From Protea cynaroides (Eukaryota; Streptophyta; Magnoliopsida; Proteales; Proteaceae), in assembly GCA_028583415.1 (NCBI GenBank), contig CM053274.1, forward strand, positions 91,085,549 to 91,149,548: a DNA stretch of 64,000 nt, in the 5' to 3' direction. The notes under the pieces are model-generated. The model worked only from the letters and a program-made list of their open reading frames with translations. It ran no database searches and had not been told where the DNA came from. The translations under genes were made by a program, and so were the position numbers. The first letter of the stretch is position 1, and every line of letters begins with the position of its first letter. Of the stretch, positions 54,734 through 64,000 are shown one piece after another.

Positions 54734-55140
54734 TGTAAGATATTTTTATGGGTTAAATTAATTATAAGGTTAGTTGGTTCAGTGGGAGTCTAGTTACAGG
54801 TAGGTCGATTTAAGTATGATTAGAGATGGACCAACCTGGTCCAGGGTTGGGGGTGGTATTATAAATACCAATGGTTAGAGTCCCCACAGCCATGGTGTTA
54901 TTTTCTTTTTCTGTTCCCATACGCAGAGAGAAAATCAAGGGATCCCGACAGGCTGTAAAAGACTTTGATCCAAGCATTCAAACCAAAGATAACGGTCAGA
55001 AATCAATCTGCAGCAAGAAGTATGTGTCTAATCATCTCTTTTCAATACCCATTGTATTCTAGTAATCTGTGTGGTGTGTTCGTTAGGGTTCATGGGAAAT
55101 CCCATGGGAAAAATTTAAAGAGAATCTGAAAAATCTTACA
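54734..55140 (+). repeat. 5' LTR of the LARD-like element
   Basis: This 407-bp LTR has a promoter-like GGTATTATAAATACC near 54,855. Confidence 0.88.
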
Positions 55141-55539
55141 GTGGTATCAGAGCCACCTACACAGATCTAGAATCGATGGGAAATCATTGTTAAAACTTTA
55201 TGTTTGATTGGATTGGAAAATGAAGAGATTTTTCTCTCAAATTTTTCGTATGAACTTGTCCCTCGAAATTTTTTTTTTCGGACCATTAAAAAGTAAAATA
55301 AATTTTACAGAATTGTAGGTATCGGAGAGACGGAGCCGGTGACATAAAGTTGGTCGCCGGAAGCTACCTGACGCGCTCTCACGCGTCGCCTGAAAAAGCG
55401 ATTGAGATCCACGTGCCGGCGTCAATAAAAAAAAAAGAAAAAAAGAAAAGGCAAAGTAGGGCTGACATCACCTGGTCAGTCCGTACTGGACCGAGCCGAT
55501 CTGGGCCAGTCCAGGACCGAACCAGGGCCCAGACCAGCC

Positions 55540-55740
55540 CGGTCAGCCCACCGTGAATTCGACCCGATGACCCGACTTGTGACCTGGTAAAATGACCCGA
55601 TAACCCGTTTTGACCCAGAAATCCGATCCCGATAACACAAAAGTTTGACCCGAGGATCCAACCCATTGACCCGAAAAAGTGGGTCCGATGACCCGGATGA
55701 TGGGTTGATTGGGTCGGCGATTGAACCGGTGGTTTATGGT
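55540..55740 (+). repeat. TGACCCGA-rich tract inside the LARD-like element
   Basis: The word GACCCGA and close variants recur many times in about 200 bp, raising GC content well above the surroundings. Open frames across it on both strands are by-products of the repeat. Confidence 0.7.
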
Positions 55741-58523
55741 TCGGTTTAAAATCAAACCATTTGGTTTGGCCTGGAACAAAGCATTTAAAAAAAATTATTT
55801 TGTGGGTTCGGTCCGCCCATAATCGAGTCCGGTCAGACTGAACCGACCCAGGCTGAACAGCCTAGAACCGGTTCAAGATGCAAGAATACATAGGCCAACT
55901 TTGATCAACGATTGTGGGAGCTAGGAGCATCGGATTTTGACATGGTTTTTTGCGTTGGATTCGTATTTTGATGCCCTACGGTTTGGTACATAGTTTGACA
56001 CAGTTTGATGATTTGGGGAATTTAGTTTTGATTAAAAGGTGCCCCAAATTAATCCGATTTGTAGTTTTCTGCTTATTTATCAGTTATTTTTGTACCAGAA
56101 ACTTGTAAAAGGTTATGTGTGCATGATATTTTATTTATTGACCCACAATGTGCTGCAAAGTAGGGTTTGAGGATATCATTGTGAAATTAGGTGGAACCCA
56201 CTAAAGTGGTACACCTAGTTTCATCATGATGTCTTCAAATTCAAAGTTCATGTATTTATAAATGCTTGTGTGAGGGCGATGTACACTCAAAGGTGACATT
56301 GTCAAGTTTTGATCAAATTAAGATTTGTGGGTGTCATGTGAAGATTGGGTGAAATCCGCCAAAGTGGTATACTTAGTTCGAACATGGTAGTCCTTAAACC
56401 CCAAACTTATGTATTTATATATACAATAAAGGATATATGTTTATTACACTATTCTCCATGGTATGAAAAACAGCAAAGAAAGACAGTGTTAACCCAAATG
56501 TGGCATTGTCAAAGTTAAAAGGTAAGTTCATGCACATGAGTTGAAAGGGTTTTGATTTTAGGGAGTCTCATTAACCCAAAGGTAGTGGGATTTTCGAGAG
56601 TCATTATTCTTTCGCAGTTATTGCACAGAAACTGAGAAGACCACTACATGTTTATCCCAAAGGAGAATGTGCAGTTGATTAACTCTTGAAAAATGATATT
56701 TATTTGCATGAATGATTTATATGGTTAATGCAAGTAAATGGTATGTGTATGAGTCTTTAGTTGTTTGATACTGTATTTAAACTCATACACTGATGTGTTC
56801 ATCTAAGTATGACTGTCCCAAATAATGATTTGATATCTATCTTTTTCTATTCGAGATAAAATATCAATAAATATATATTACATAAGTTTATATGAGTCTT
56901 GTGTAATTTATCTATTGCAGGACATTTATGTTTGGACTCATATAATGATGATGGTTTATGTCTCCTTGGATGTCTGTCTCAGTGAATGTACCATATGATT
57001 TGGTAGTTTATTTCCTACTCTTCCTGGGACAAAGAATAAATTTATTATGAAAAGATTGGAGACTAGTATAGGATCGTTTGACCTAGATGTATCTTTCATA
57101 GTAGTTTACATAAGTTGTGAGGTATTTTACTATTGAGGTTATGTGTAGCAGTATTAAGATGAGAAATATTGTGAATGAATTATCTAAGAAAAAAATCCAA
57201 AGGATAAGAATAATATTTCAGAAGGGGGTCGGAAGATAGTTTATTAACCTAGCTCTCTAGTAACAGTTATGTTGGAAATGATAATGTGAAGAAGTATTTT
57301 TGGGAGCTATCAACTATCACTGAAAAACTCAAAGACAATGAGACCAATGTAATTGATATATTAAAATTTTCATTCCTTGCTAGAAAATATATTCAGATCT
57401 AGGTGGCTTACATTACCAAAGGGGAGAAATAGCTTGTGATATGATTGTTGTTGGGTAACTCCAAGGAGGATTACTCAAAGATAGGTAGATTAACCAAAGA
57501 TATGTGGTTTGACCAAATACTGTTAAGCCAGATAAGCATATCTAGAAAGAGATAACGATTCTAGGACTCCCTAGGTATTTGGGATAGGAGGGTCTTGAAG
57601 ACTGTTGGCTTGAATATTGTAAAGTTTCTTTTACATTTAAATGTTTTTTCTGCTCTTGATTTTACTTTGTTTTATGTTTATTGTTTGACTTAACATATTG
57701 TTCCCATATTAAAAATATAATGATGTTATTTGAAATATCGGAATATAAAATTTTTCTTTTCAATTAAATTGAAAGAAATTATGATTATGATGTTGTAAGG
57801 TAAATGACTGCATATAATGTTGATCATATTTGTTATGTGATGTGGTGAATAATTTTTCATGTTTGAATGTGCAATCTTAGATTGACTAGTTGTACTAGTC
57901 ATAGTTGATCTCTATGGCAATGTAGAAACATGTTGAAATGGTTTTCTTGGAATGATTGAAAATGTTGTCTGTGGGAGTCTTTAGATTCTCTTAGTCAGTG
58001 GAAGTGTTTAGATCTGCTTGGTTAGTGAGAGATCTGGAAATTGATAGTTTATCTATAATTGATTGTTCTGCATGTGGTTTAATGGGCAGGATTATTGATG
58101 AGCATTTATTGCTTGTATATATTTTTGATTATTTAAGACATGTCAAAATTGCAAGGCGGTATTTAGCCAAAGAAGGCGGTAAGCCAAAATATGATATTAA
58201 TCTAAATTGGAGGCGATTTGCCTATATAAAATTGGATAATATCAAAGTACATTGACCTATAAGGATTTTAAGGTAACGAGATCGTGGTAATTCGATCATT
58301 GGACTCAAGTATTCATCTCAAAGTGATTTATGTCATTAAGTAGACCTCTGTATGTGACTGACAGAAGGGGATACACCGGATGTGTAGGAGTACTTTCCGC
58401 TGTTGTTCGACATTGGTAGACTTGATGACTAGATCAAAGTAAAGGATGATTTTGGTGTAATTAGATTCATGGTCACATTGGATCAATGGTGAATTTATAA
58501 TTAATATAACCCAAGTGGGAGAT

Positions 58524-58947
58524 TGTAAGATATTTTTATGGGCTAAATTAATTATAAAGTTAGTTGGTTCAGTGAGAGTCTAGTTACAAGTAGACCGGTT
58601 TAAATATGATTAGAAATGGACCAACTTGGTCTACTGTGAGACTGGTCCAGGGTTGGGGTGGTATTATAAATACCAATGGTTAGAGTCCCCATAGCTACGG
58701 TGTTATTTTCTTCTCCTGTTCCCGTACGCAGAGAGAAGGTCAAGGGATCCCGACAGGCTGTGGAAGACTTTGATCCAAGCATTCAAACCAAAGATAACGA
58801 TCGAAAATCAATCTGCAGCAAGAGGTATGTGTCTAATCATCTCTTTTCAATACCCATTGTATTCTAGTAATCCGTGTGGTGTGTTCGTTAGAATTCATGA
58901 GAAATCCCATGAGAAAAAACCCAAAAAGGAATCTGAAAAATCTTACA
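58524..58947 (+). repeat. 3' LTR of the LARD-like element
   Basis: This 424-bp LTR is collinear with the 5' LTR except for scattered substitutions and a small insertion near 58,632-58,650. Confidence 0.88.
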
Positions 58948-59035
58948 AAATCATCTCACCTCTAACTCTTATCTGTATATCCCAAATTATGATTGCAAAA
59001 TCATTTCACCTCTAACTCTTATCTATATGTCCCAG

Positions 59036-59870
59036 GGTTTTCTCAATCCGTATGTCAATCAATGTTAGAGACTCAAATTCTAAAATATCTTTCATATTTT
59101 CTTTTTCTATATATGATGAACTCATTAAACTCAAAAGACTAACAAAGATTCATAAAAAGAGACATCATTTGTAGGAATAATGAAATTTCCATTAATATTG
59201 ACTTACCATAAGAGGGGTCCAAATTTTCTCCTCGTATTTTAGATTGGAAAGAGAAAGTGCTTATAACCTTAATACAAGTCGTGCCAGTCATGATCGCATG
59301 CCTGGCCTTCGCCTGGGGCACATACCAGTTGTGTGATCACGATTGACACCTTTTCGATGACAGGAGATGATTTCTATCTCCATAAGAGAGGGGAGAGGGA
59401 AGAGGAGAGAGAGGTGGGGGATAAGTGTTCAAATGGAAGGGTATGTTTTACAATTTTGCATTTTATACCTGGATGGCATAGAAGTTGTTCAACAAAAAAT
59501 AAGTATCTCTAGACACTTTAATTATGATAACAGTAACAATATTTTAAAAACAAACATCAATAGTAAAATTAAATTACTTATCAATATTTTATAAATGAGA
59601 TTTTTTTATTGACACCTAATGTTTCGAATAATTTGAAATCTTATTGTAACACTTATTTTTAGTGAGGGTAAATTCTTGCTATTTTACGTGCATATCCAAA
59701 CAACATGGGAGTCAATGACATGCTCCTTATACAATTTACCCTCATTAAAAAAAAGATAAATTGCACTATAAATACCTTAAGCGTGGTTTCTTCAACATTA
59801 ATAGATACTCCAAGTGTAAAATTTCATTTCCTCATCAGATTAATTATAATTTGTATCAAATAGATTCTAC
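59036..59870. other. Intergenic DNA, nothing recognised
   Basis: AT-rich sequence with short open frames only. No homology, LTR or RNA gene seen. Confidence 0.6.
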
Positions 59871-59874
59871 AACA

Positions 59875-60200
59875 ATAACAAAGCCTTATCCTAGCTAATT
59901 AAATGGGATCGACTACATGGATTCTTGTTTGATGTCATACTTGAAACAAAGCATAAGTTTTGCATGTCTTTCTTCACCACTTTCTCTAGAGTCATATTAG
60001 GTTTGTCCCTAACTCTTTTAAGTAATTCAATATGAATCAAATCACTCCTCCATACGGAAGCATGTACCGACTCTATGGAGCATGACCATACCATCTCAAA
60101 ATGGTTTTCTTGTAATTTATCATGTATCAATGCTACTCCCAAATCAGCTCTAATATAATCATTTCTTACTTTATTCTTCCTAATTTGTCACACATTCATC
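59875..60200 (-). mobile_element. RTE-like LINE 3' fragment
   Basis: The minus strand encodes IHDKLQENHFEMVWSCSIES, then LLKRVRDKPNMTLEKVVKKD. This is the conserved C-terminal tail of plant RTE-type reverse transcriptase ORFs (family knowledge), ahead of the stock 3' sequence GGGATCGACTACATGGATTC seen on the plus strand at 59,909. It is decayed but readable. A similar motif (CCTTATCCCAATTAAATGGG) occurs at 33,019. Confidence 0.7.
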
Positions 60201-61400
60201 TCAACATCCTCATCTCAATTACATTAAATTTATCTATATGATGCTTTTTATCAGATGAATCCTCCACTTGCTATTTTTCCTTAAACCAAAGTAAGGAGGG
60301 TAAAGGGGTAAAGAGGTAATATTATATTAATATTGAATGACTAAAAATAGAACAAAAAAGATAATTGTATATGTCATACAATATTTTGGATTTAGCCAGA
60401 TGGAACTCTTAACGATCTTTCGTTTTTGTCTATTAAACAAAAGATCATCGTCTGTTGTTTAGAACCTGAATCTTGGCATATGTGCTGCGTGAACTCTAGC
60501 AATTGAATCACGACTAAAATCTCCAATAATGGGAGACACATCAAGAACACACATGGATGAAGATAGGAAGACTCGAACCAAGGAGTTTCTAGCTGAACCA
60601 GCTCACAACAGCATGGCCTCTTACCACGGATTCAAATCCTCTCCATCCTCGGTCTCGGATGGAGAGAGAGCGGCCTCCTTAGATGTGCGACACCTGGGAC
60701 TCGGGTGAATTCAAGTCCTTTCCCCGAGTCAACTAGGGGGTGTCGATTCGGATAGAGAACTTAGATTCAGCCGTTTCAGGTGTCACACATGTAAAGGGGC
60801 CGCCCCTCTCCCTGCAATACCGAGGAGTGGATTTCTCTACTCTTACCGCTGGGCTATCCAGCGGCGCCCCCCGGTCTCATTCATTTAACATAGCCGGTTC
60901 TTTGCTCTTTGTTTTCCCCGCCGCCAATCGTCGTGGAGATACCACCTGGCATTTTGCTAATTAATAATTGTATGCAGAATTGACTTGGCGATGAAAGCCA
61001 TAATAAGATAATTAATAAATTGAAAAATGAGCGCCTTTTTCTGTTAACAGAATACCTGCACTCGTTTTATTATCGCTTGCAACGGTTTCGCTTTTCGCCT
61101 TCTTCGAAAGCTCCGTTTGAGGAAAACACTTGCAAAGTTGCGACTACCTCATATTGAGCGTTGTTCACAGTAAAGATGTGAGTTTTCTTATTGTTCTTTA
61201 ACCAGATACTACTTTTCCTTTGAAATTTTGTAATTACCTCCATTTCATTTTGTTTTTTTGAGTTATAATTTGTCAGATTCGAAGATTTCGATCAGGTTCT
61301 GCTTTCTCGAATATTCAATCATTTGTGTTTGCCCCTGGGTCTCAATCGTTTCTATACATATTACATAGTGATCTAATCGATTCGAATTGTGTTGTTTCAG
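60201..61400 (+). promoter_or_regulatory. Upstream region and probable leader intron of the aminotransferase gene
   Basis: The initiator ATG at 61,401 directly follows TTGTGTTGTTTCAG, a splice acceptor, so the 5' UTR is probably split. A leader exon may end near 61,165-61,176 (TTCACAGTAAAG). No convincing TATA box was found. Further left, 60,435-60,513 is the second arm of the inverted repeat. The stretch 60,540-60,880 has tRNA-like or palindromic words such as ACCGCTGGGCTATCCAGCGGC, without a full cloverleaf. Confidence 0.45.
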
Positions 61401-64000
61401 ATGGCTTCTTCAGCGATGCTTTCTATTGCCTCCGCTGGTCCGTCTGCTTCTGCCGCAAATTGCAAGGTACCTGATACTGTTACTTTTCTAGATAGTTCAA
61501 TTTAGAGTTTCGAAATTGTTAAAATTCAATTCACAGTTTGGATTAGGCGTTTGATACTCTACCTGTAACAGGCATCTTTGCGGAAGACGAAAATCGGCAG
61601 CTTTGATGTAAGATATATGCTTGGGAAGGCGAAAGGAAATCCCTTTCTCAAGTCACAGGTATTGTCATGGTATTTACTTGGGGCGAGGGTTGAGAAAAGG
61701 AAAGTTGTATACTTAGAAATATAGAATATCTTTTTATGTCTAATAAAGAGAGAGAGGTCTGAACTCCCACGTTGAGGAATCCAAGTTAGTTTAAGTGTGC
61801 CTCTTGTAGTCTCGTTGGCTTCATGTTAAAGTTGTTTGCCTTCAGGTTTCACCTGACTGGCTGACTCAAATCTTGCTTTACTTCATTGATGTCGTCGACT
61901 AAAGTTTCTTGTCTATAACACAAGCTATTCCATACTGAATGACGCATACAAGAAAATCTAACCCATGTTTTTGCGGCTTAAAGTTTTCTTTATAAATTTG
62001 TTGTATGTAGCAAAATTGTTTGGATTTGCAATTATGTTTAATTTAACAAATATCATATTATTTTAGTTGTAACGTTGCAAAAAAAAAAAAAAAAAAAAAA
62101 AATGATACTTTCATTATGCTGATTGACTGAATCAAAATGTTGTGATTGTTCCTCATTTTCTTGTGAAAAAAGTTAAGCTCATAAAGTGATTTTGTCCCGT
62201 TCAAAAATCTCAAAAAACATTGGTTGGATTCCAACTTTTAAATATGTGCCTGCATTAATGCATTAGAAATTCAAGGGTGTGCAATTGTGTCTACCATGTA
62301 CTTAGCTATAATCTAACATGTTTCTTTTATTCTAAATGGTTGTTTAGGATACGGTGAATGGTTTGTCATTATGTAACAGCCCAAAAGAGCTTCTTATCTC
62401 TCTCTAAGTTTCAAATGTTAATATCAAGGACTAGCTCAATGCTGACCATGGTTCAAGGAAGTGGAATCGACCAAAAGTCACCGGAATCAACCTGAACACT
62501 AAGAAAAACACGATTCTTTGAATCCAATTCCAGTTGAATTGGACCACCGGAATAAGCCTGAACCCTAAGAAAAATCAAATTTTTTGAATCGGAAATCGGA
62601 TGGACCTGATCCTCCAAAATCAGCAGTCCGATTCCAATTCTTAAAAGGGTGCAAGGAAGCAGAATTGGCAGCTGGAATCGGATGCGAATTGGCCAGAAGT
62701 TGCTAGAATAGCCTGAACCCTAAAATGAACCCAATTCTTTTGAATCGGGAATCGGTAACATCCTATCCCCATCTGATTCAACCAGAATTGGCGATCCAAT
62801 TCCAATTCCTAAAACTGTGACACTGACACTCACTTAAACATGAATGCTAGCTTATTGATAAATGGTGCTTTACTTTTCCCCGCAGTCTGAGTTAGCTCTT
62901 GATATTTTTGCAGTGTTCTGGTCGGGTAACAATGGCTGTTGCAGTTAATGTTTCTCGCTTTGAGGGCATTGCCATGGCCCCTCCAGACCCAATTCTTGGT
63001 GTTTCTGAAGCATTCAAAGCGGACACCAATGATATGAAGCTCAATCTTGGAGTTGGAGCCTATCGAACAGAAGAACTCCAACCTTACGTACTTAATGTGG
63101 TCAAGAAGGTTAGTTCTGTCCTATACAATCTATTGGAAAAGTTCATTTCCCTACGAAAATATAGAAAAGAATTTTACACTTTCTTTTAAAACTTTATCCA
63201 GGGTGTCCAAAGAAATTTGGTAGTGTTGTCATCTTGGTGGTAGACTAGATTTTTTTGGATTCATATTTAGGTAATAGGAAAGACCTCTTTTTATTTTTAA
63301 TAACCTGTGGAGGTCATTCAACTTGTAGAGGAGACTTTTCCCCATCTTTTCTTTACAAGTAAATTGAGATCAGTCTAACTACCATGTACACTTTTTCATT
63401 CTCTAGGTAGAGAAACTTATGCTGGAGAGAGGGGAATACAAAGAGGTATCTGAAAGTGCTCAATGATTAGAATTTCCTGTTGCCAAATGCATTTACTTTT
63501 TCGTTTGAAAATTAATTCTCAAAATTTTTTGCAGTATCTTCCAATTGAAGGTTTGGCTGCATTCAATAAAGTTACTGCAGAGTTGCTATTTGGGGCTGAT
63601 AATGGTGTCATTAAACAAGGAAGAGTATGTGGAATTATTAGCCATTTGCATTTGCATTTCATAGAAATGTTTCCCATTTAGATTTATATGTTTATCAATT
63701 TTTAAGCATACATTACATCGAGCCTCAAATTTTTCTTATTAATTATTGCAATTTTTTTTTCATCCTTTTCTTTTAAGGTTGCAACTGTTCAAGGTCTTTC
63801 TGGGACTGGTTCTCTTCGCGTTGCAGCAGCTTTTATAGAACGATATTTTCCAACTGCGAAAGTTCTCATATCATCTCCAACTTGGGGTGTGTATAATTTT
63901 TTTTTCTCCATCTTCTTGTTAGGTTTTACTCATCTCAAGGCTACTGATTGAATCTTTGACGTCTCGTGTCAGGCAACCACAAGAACATTTTCAACGATGC
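61401..64000 (+). CDS. ASP5: Plastid-type aspartate aminotransferase (5' part)
   Basis: This PLP enzyme interconverts aspartate + 2-oxoglutarate with oxaloacetate + glutamate, in plastid nitrogen metabolism. Exons placed: 61401-61466, 61572-61658, 62914-63108, 63407-63445, 63535-63624, 63778-63886 and 63973 to the window edge. They join in phase into 204 codons. The first 50 or so residues (MASSAMLSIASAGPSASAANCK..) are Ser/Ala/Lys-rich and poor in acidic residues, a plastid transit peptide. The mature enzyme follows with RFEGIAMAPPDPILGVSEAF, KLNLGVGAYRTEELQPYVL, YLPIEGLAAFNKVTAELLFG, VQGLSGTGSLRVAAAFI and SSPTWGNHKNIF, class I aminotransferase blocks. The PLP lysine lies beyond the edge. 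The coding region seen is intact. The symbol follows the Arabidopsis plastid form and is an assignment by similarity. Confidence 0.93.

Larger units (their letters stand above)
54734..58947 (+). mobile_element. Non-autonomous LTR element (LARD-like), 4.2 kb
   Basis: LTRs at 54734-55140 and 58524-58947 share TGTAAGATATTTTTATGGG..AATCTTACA and are flanked by perfect AAATC duplications (54729-54733 and 58948-58952). The primer site TGGTATCAGAGCC lies one base after the left LTR, and the purine tract AAGTGGGAGAT precedes the right LTR. The 3.38 kb interior has no recognisable gag, protease, integrase or RT, so it must borrow proteins from a helper. One frame of 85 codons at 57,998-58,255 (MEVFRSAWLVRDLEIDSL..) is unidentified. 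Confidence 0.85.
54445..59035. repeat. Minisatellite of 62-63 bp, split by an LTR element
   Basis: Before the insertion, 54,445-54,733 holds between four and five tandem units containing TCTACATTATGGCTGCAAAA and CACCTCTAACTCTTATCTGT. After it, 58,948-59,035 continues with about one and a half more diverged units. Units with an extra T are 63 bp (21 codons). A long open frame at 54,414-54,761 is only a translation of the repeat. Confidence 0.85.

Noticed and set aside
54414..54761. 115-codon open frame on the plus strand
   Set aside because: It is a translation of the 62-63 bp minisatellite; the repeating protein pattern follows the DNA repeat, and the last part runs into an LTR.
55379..55779. 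Overlapping frames on both strands rich in Gly/Arg/Ser/Pro
   Set aside because: Produced by the GACCCGA-rich tract within the LARD-like element; all frames are long because the repeat lacks stops.

Overview
This is a nuclear window from a flowering plant. It carries two intron-rich protein genes transcribed away from each other, with plant GT..AG introns, Copia-type retrotransposons, solo LTRs, LINE fragments and AT-rich non-coding DNA. The species cannot be named from the sequence. The very long, transposon-filled introns suggest a lineage with large introns.

The left three quarters (about 835 to 48,361, minus strand) is one gene, DICER-LIKE 4 (DCL4). I could place 19 consecutive exons by homology and splice sites. 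They join in phase with no stop into 3,288 coding bases (1,096 residues), running from the initiator Met through helicase, DUF283 and PAZ into the first RNase III domain. The second RNase III domain and the dsRNA-binding domains must lie beyond the left edge. Only about 7% of the spanned DNA is coding. Intron sizes split into ordinary ones (about 90 to 1,600 bp) and three giants: intron 3 (10.7 kb), intron 5 (9.9 kb) and intron 8 (17.0 kb).

The giants are filled by transposons. Intron 8 holds a LINE fragment, three copies of a roughly 2.2-2.3 kb TG..CA sequence that are best read as solo LTRs (each with its own perfect 5-bp target duplication), one Copia element nested inside the third copy, and a truncated LTR. 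Intron 5 holds a complete but decayed Copia element and a 3.2 kb hAT-like inverted-repeat element. Intron 3 holds an older Copia element invaded by what looks like a recombinant of two younger Copia insertions, plus a LINE end and a 0.7 kb unit between 25-bp direct repeats. All Copia coding regions are broken by stops and frameshifts.

The 13 kb between the genes (48,362-61,400) contains an L1-like LINE (50.1-52.6 kb), a 62/63-bp minisatellite split by a 4.2 kb non-autonomous LTR element with no recognisable protein, an RTE-like LINE end and simple repeats. At the right end (61,401 to edge, plus strand) are the first seven coding exons of a plastid-type aspartate aminotransferase.

The two genes have no evident functional link. 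No undescribed biochemical system was found. The new material is structural: an apparently intact silencing gene that has absorbed many transposons, a family of solo LTRs, and a nested chimeric Copia whose history can be read from its junctions.
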